From Candidatus Bipolaricaulis sp. (GTDB lineage: Bacteria; Bipolaricaulota; Bipolaricaulia; Bipolaricaulales; Bipolaricaulaceae), in contig JAGUVP010000253.1 of assembly GCA_020062805.1 (NCBI GenBank), positions 1-9,771 of the forward strand: a DNA stretch of 9,771 nucleotides. The letters run 5' to 3'. This document shows, in pieces, positions 7,419 to 9,771 of this stretch (its first letter is position 1; the number at the start of each line of letters is the position of its first letter). The notes below the pieces were generated by a model, which saw nothing but the letters and a program-made list of their open reading frames with translations, had not been told where the DNA came from and did no database searches. The position numbers and the translations under genes are program-made.

Positions 7419-7427
7419 TGGTATACT
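7419..7427 (+). promoter_or_regulatory. Extended -10 promoter for the barrel protein gene
   Basis: TGG followed by TATACT (7422-7427) is a TGn-extended -10 with 5 of 6 consensus matches. No recognisable -35 lies 17 bases upstream, as is usual for extended -10 promoters. A start at about 7433-7435 gives a leader of about 24 bases to ATG 7458, or only 2-4 bases to ATG 7437. It sits in the 21-base gap just after the dinB stop, so the downstream gene can be transcribed independently of dinB. Confidence 0.6.
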
Positions 7428-7457
7428 GATCCTTCCATGGAGCCGAGGGCGATGCGG

Positions 7458-8555
7458 ATGATCAGGCGGGTGGGCGGGGTGATGGCCGCGTGGGTGGTCG
7501 CGGTGACCGGGTACGGGGTCGGCCTGTGCGAGTACCGCACCCCGACGACGGAGTTTCTGCAGGGCAAGGTGTCGTTTTTCTACCAGCACACGGATGACCC
7601 GTCTACGCCAGGCATCGATCTGAGCGCAGGATCCCTTACGTTCGATGCCCGGCGACAGCGCGATGGCGAGACGGCGGGGTTCACCCTCGCTGGGAAAGGC
7701 GAGATGCGCCTGTACAACCTGGGCTTCACTCAGACCAAGGTCGAGGGGGTCGGAGCGCTGCGGCAGTACCTGGCGCACACGCTACCCCTGTTCACGTATG
7801 GAGCGCTCGAGGCGACCTGGGATACGGCGAACCCGCAGCCTGGCCTGGAAGCGCAAGCCGGGGTGGGTTACGGCCGCTTCTACAACGTGACGCCACTCGC
7901 CAGAGCCCTCCAGCTCGAGGCGTTTTTCTTGGCACAGGGCGTGCTCTCTGTACCCCTCGCAGACGATGAGATCTTGGCTGTGGCTGAAGCAATCGGACAG
8001 CCGGCAGAAGCCGCTTCCCTCGCCGAGCGTGTGGCCCAGGTTGTAGCGCTTGTTGAAGCAGATCGTTCGCGGAAGCTCGATCCCCTGATGGTGCTGGAGA
8101 TCGAGGAGACGTTAGCGCGAACGGGTCGGGAGCGGTTCTGTGGTTGGACCGCTCAAGCCGGAATCGCCTACCGGTTGATGGATCCGAAGGATGTCCCGCG
8201 CGAGCTGTTCTTCTCCCTTTCGCTGGACGCGGCGATTGCCCCGGAACCGAACTCCCAGCTCCTCTTCCGTACCCGAATCGCCGGTCCTTCCTCATTGCCC
8301 GAGCGTTATACCCTTACGCTGGAGGTTTCATTTGACGTCCAGATAAACAACAGCATCAATTTCTCTACTCGCTACGCGCTTTTTCAGGACAAGCCAGCGG
8401 GACAGCTCCCTGCGGGTACGCAGTTCGCTTCATTCCAGCTTGAGATCAGCCAGGGCTGGATCGGGGTCACGCTCCAGATGGAATTCTCCAAGCTTGCGGA
8501 GGCCCCGGCGTGGGAGCAAAGCATTGTCATCTCAGCCACCACGCACCTATGGTGA
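7458..8555 (+). CDS. Uncharacterised exported protein, probable outer-membrane beta-barrel
   Basis: I do not recognise a named family. Seen: 365 residues. A basic start MIRR is followed by a hydrophobic segment (about 5-23), a likely signal peptide without a clean AXA cleavage site. From about 33 on there are many alternating hydrophobic/polar stretches typical of membrane beta strands, such as KVSFFYQH, GFTLAGKGEMRLYNLGF, LEAQAGVGYGRFYNV and YTLTLEVSFDVQINNSINFSTRYAL. The last strand is SIVISATTHLW, ending in Trp, as outer-membrane barrels end in an aromatic residue. About 165-222 is instead helical and charged (ADDEILAVAEAIGQ, LAERVAQVVALVEADRSRK), an insert within the barrel. Start: ATG 7458 has GAGGG eight bases upstream (7445-7449). 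ATG 7437 and 7452 are in frame, but 7437 lacks a ribosome site and 7452 has GAGGG only two bases away. It has its own extended -10 promoter and overlaps yidD by seven bases. Barrel is inference; no function is assigned. Confidence 0.85.
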   Translation: MIRRVGGVMAAWVVAVTGYGVGLCEYRTPTTEFLQGKVSFFYQHTDDPSTPGIDLSAGSLTFDARRQRDGETAGFTLAGKGEMRLYNLGFTQTKVEGVGALRQYLAHTLPLFTYGALEATWDTANPQPGLEAQAGVGYGRFYNVTPLARALQLEAFFLAQGVLSVPLADDEILAVAEAIGQPAEAASLAERVAQVVALVEADRSRKLDPLMVLEIEETLARTGRERFCGWTAQAGIAYRLMDPKDVPRELFFSLSLDAAIAPEPNSQLLFRTRIAGPSSLPERYTLTLEVSFDVQINNSINFSTRYALFQDKPAGQLPAGTQFASFQLEISQGWIGVTLQMEFSKLAEAPAWEQSIVISATTHLW

Positions 8556-8770
8556 GGCGGGTGCGTGTCGCGCTCACCGCGCCGATCTTCCTCTACCAAC
8601 GCTTGTTGTCGCCTCTCCTTCCCCACCGGTGTCGGTTTGTACCCTCGTGCTCGGAGTACGCGCGCCACGCGATCCTCCAGCACGGGGTATTCCGCGGAGC
8701 GGGACTCGCGCTGCGTCGACTCGCTCGTTGCGGACCGTGGCATCCCGGCGGGCCTGATCCGGTCCCCTGA
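8549..8770 (+). CDS. yidD: Membrane protein insertion efficiency factor YidD
   Basis: Small inner-membrane-associated protein thought to help YidC/Sec insert membrane proteins. Seen: 73 residues, normal length. A basic amphipathic start MVRRVRVALTAPIFLYQRLL leads to the family core SPLLPHRCRFVPSCSEYARH (21-40). HG..RG..LALRRLARC (45-61) and the closing HPGGPDPVP (65-73) follow. Conserved cysteines are at 27, 34 and 61. Start: ATG at 8549 overlaps the preceding stop by seven bases; GTG at 8552 (GTGA overlap) would give the family's usual M-R-R start. The longer frame from 8510 adds residues unlike YidD. No clear ribosome site is seen (the bases before the start are CCACGCACCT), so reinitiation after the barrel gene is likely. 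Its usual partners rpmH, rnpA and yidC are not in the window, so it lies outside the common rpmH-rnpA-yidD-yidC cluster. Confidence 0.95.
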   Translation: MVRRVRVALTAPIFLYQRLLSPLLPHRCRFVPSCSEYARHAILQHGVFRGAGLALRRLARCGPWHPGGPDPVP

Positions 8771-8794
8771 ACTACGGCTGGCCTGTTAGGTACG

Positions 8795-9771
8795 TCAGCG
8801 CACCGAACAACCTGAGAACTCCTCTTGAACCCGGCGGGAGAGAGCGGGATCGGTCCACAGATCGAGACACACTGCGGCGAGCGCCTTAGCCGCAGCGATC
8901 ATTGCGCCCCGCGCGGGCTCGGACCGCGCCGCTTCGCAGAACGCCCGAGAGTGTCCGGGCACAGTGCCGGCCGCGATCCGGATGTAGGGGTGAATTGCCG
9001 GTATCTCCCACGACACGTCCCCCATGTCCGTGGATCCAAGCCCCCCTTTCGGCTCTTCGACCGGGTAGCCGAGAGCTGTGATGTGGTGGGCAAACCGGCA
9101 ACCGAGGGCTTTGTTCGGTCGGATCGCCTTGTACGCGTGCCCCACGAGCTTGAACTCGAGCCGTGATCCCGTGGCAACCGCCGCTCCTTCGGCACAGCGA
9201 CGAAGTTTGTCCACAATCTCGTCGCGGTAACCGTTGTCCGCCGCCCGGACGTAGAACCGCGCCGCGGCGTACTCGGGCACGATGTTCGGCTTCAGACCGC
9301 CGTGGGTGATGATCCCGTGCACACGTGCACCGTCGCGGATGTGCTGCCGCAAGGCGTTGAGACCGATGAACGTTTGGATCACTGCATCGAGGGCGTTGAC
9401 CCCTTTGTCCGGCTCGGAAGAGGCGTGGGCAGATACGCCGTGGAACTCGATCCCAACCTCGGTGATGGCGAGGGATCCACGGTCAACGAGCGTTTGATCT
9501 GCAGGGTGGACCATCATTGCCGCGTCCAAATCCCGGAACAAACCTGCCTCGATCAGCTTCAGTTTGCCGCCGCCGCCTTCTTCGGCGGGGGTTCCGAGGA
9601 CGACGAGCGTTCCGGGAAGGTCCTTCTTCAACGTAGCGAGGCCCAAGGCAGCGCCCACCGCGATCACGGCGATGAGGTTGTGCCCGCAGGCGTGCCCGAG
9701 CTCGGGGAGGGCGTCGTACTCAGCGAGGAGGGCCACCCGCGGACCGGGCTTCGCCGCGGGGTGCACAGCGC
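8795..9771 (-). CDS. M20-family metallopeptidase/amidohydrolase (M20D or PM20D2-like), 5' end cut by window
   Basis: Metal-dependent hydrolase of amide or dipeptide bonds, likely cytosolic. Relatives include AbgB, N-acyl-amino-acid amidohydrolases and PM20D2-type dipeptidases; the substrate is not deducible. Counting from the Val codon at 9764-9766, about 323 residues are visible of roughly 390-430. Metal-site motifs: LLAEYDALPELGHACGHN (13-30) with Cys27 and His29, GTPAEEGGGGK (58-68) with Glu62/Glu63, and MVHPAD (85-90) with His87. The dimerisation lid starts near VGIEFHGVSAHASSEPDKGVN (104-124). The catalytic domain returns with GGLGSTDMGDVSWEIPAIHP (241-260) and PGHSRAF (270-276). EYDALPxxGHACGHN with PAEEGGGGK is what I associate with the PM20D2/AbgB-like branch. 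The frame stays open to the right edge, so the GTG at 9766 is not the true start: it lies within the conserved core. It converges with yidD across 24 bp with no clear terminator. Confidence 0.93.
   Translation of the reverse strand, partial: AVHPAAKPGPRVALLAEYDALPELGHACGHNLIAVIAVGAALGLATLKKDLPGTLVVLGTPAEEGGGGKLKLIEAGLFRDLDAAMMVHPADQTLVDRGSLAITEVGIEFHGVSAHASSEPDKGVNALDAVIQTFIGLNALRQHIRDGARVHGIITHGGLKPNIVPEYAAARFYVRAADNGYRDEIVDKLRRCAEGAAVATGSRLEFKLVGHAYKAIRPNKALGCRFAHHITALGYPVEEPKGGLGSTDMGDVSWEIPAIHPYIRIAAGTVPGHSRAFCEAARSEPARGAMIAAAKALAAVCLDLWTDPALSRRVQEEFSGCSVR

Noticed and set aside
7458..7532. Lipoprotein signal (VGLC at residues 21-24) in the barrel protein
   Set aside because: The residue before Cys is Leu, where the lipobox needs Gly, Ala or Ser, so lipidation is not supported.
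8771..8794. Bidirectional terminator between convergent yidD and the M20 gene
   Set aside because: The 24 bases contain no stable stem and no T-run on either strand.
9764..9766. GTG as the start of the M20 peptidase
   Set aside because: It sits about 13 residues before the metal-binding AEYDALPxxGHACGHN motif, whereas full-length family members have roughly 70-100 residues there. The frame stays open to the window edge.
1..9771. CRISPR array, transposon ends, toxin-antitoxin pair, phage or defence genes
   Set aside because: No spaced direct repeats, transposase, integrase or small paired genes were seen. All frames with real motifs are household, transport or envelope genes.

Overview
The window is a gene-dense, GC-rich stretch of bacterial chromosome made of household genes. 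It has short intergenic gaps and no tRNA, rRNA, CRISPR array, insertion sequence or phage gene that I can recognise. Several points suggest a diderm, non-model, possibly thermophilic or anaerobic lineage. There is a probable outer-membrane beta-barrel protein ending in an aromatic residue, a SpoVS-family protein outside any sporulation context, a bacterial pyruvate phosphate dikinase, and promoter elements placed almost on top of start codons. Bipolaricaulota (OP1/Acetothermia) or a relative of the Thermotogota/Deinococcota is my guess. It rests on gene content and style only and is low confidence.

Left two thirds (1-6092, minus strand): a tightly packed probable operon, read right to left. 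It runs spoVS, argS (overlapping by one base in TAATG), ftsY (29 bp gap), ppdK (2 bp gap) and a DppB/OppB-type ABC permease (32 bp gap, cut by the left edge). A sigma70-like promoter sits just upstream of spoVS. The operon mixes a small nucleic-acid-binding-like protein, tRNA charging, the SRP receptor, central carbon metabolism and peptide-type uptake. Tight spacing suggests co-expression, not one pathway.

Middle and right (6255-8770, plus strand): transcribed divergently from spoVS. It holds dinB (Y-family DNA polymerase IV), then an unrecognised exported beta-rich protein with its own extended -10 promoter, then yidD overlapping the 3' end of that gene by seven bases. A perfect 7-bp inverted repeat lies at the end of dinB, just upstream of the barrel gene's promoter.

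Right end (8795-9771, minus strand): an M20-family metallopeptidase/amidohydrolase convergent with yidD across 24 bp. Its N-terminus lies beyond the window.

No stretch over 300 bp lacks a gene; the longest gap is the 162-bp divergent region 6093-6254. I found no clear undescribed multi-gene system. The points most worth a second look are the SpoVS-argS coupling, the unknown barrel protein coupled to yidD, and the near-leaderless promoter layout.
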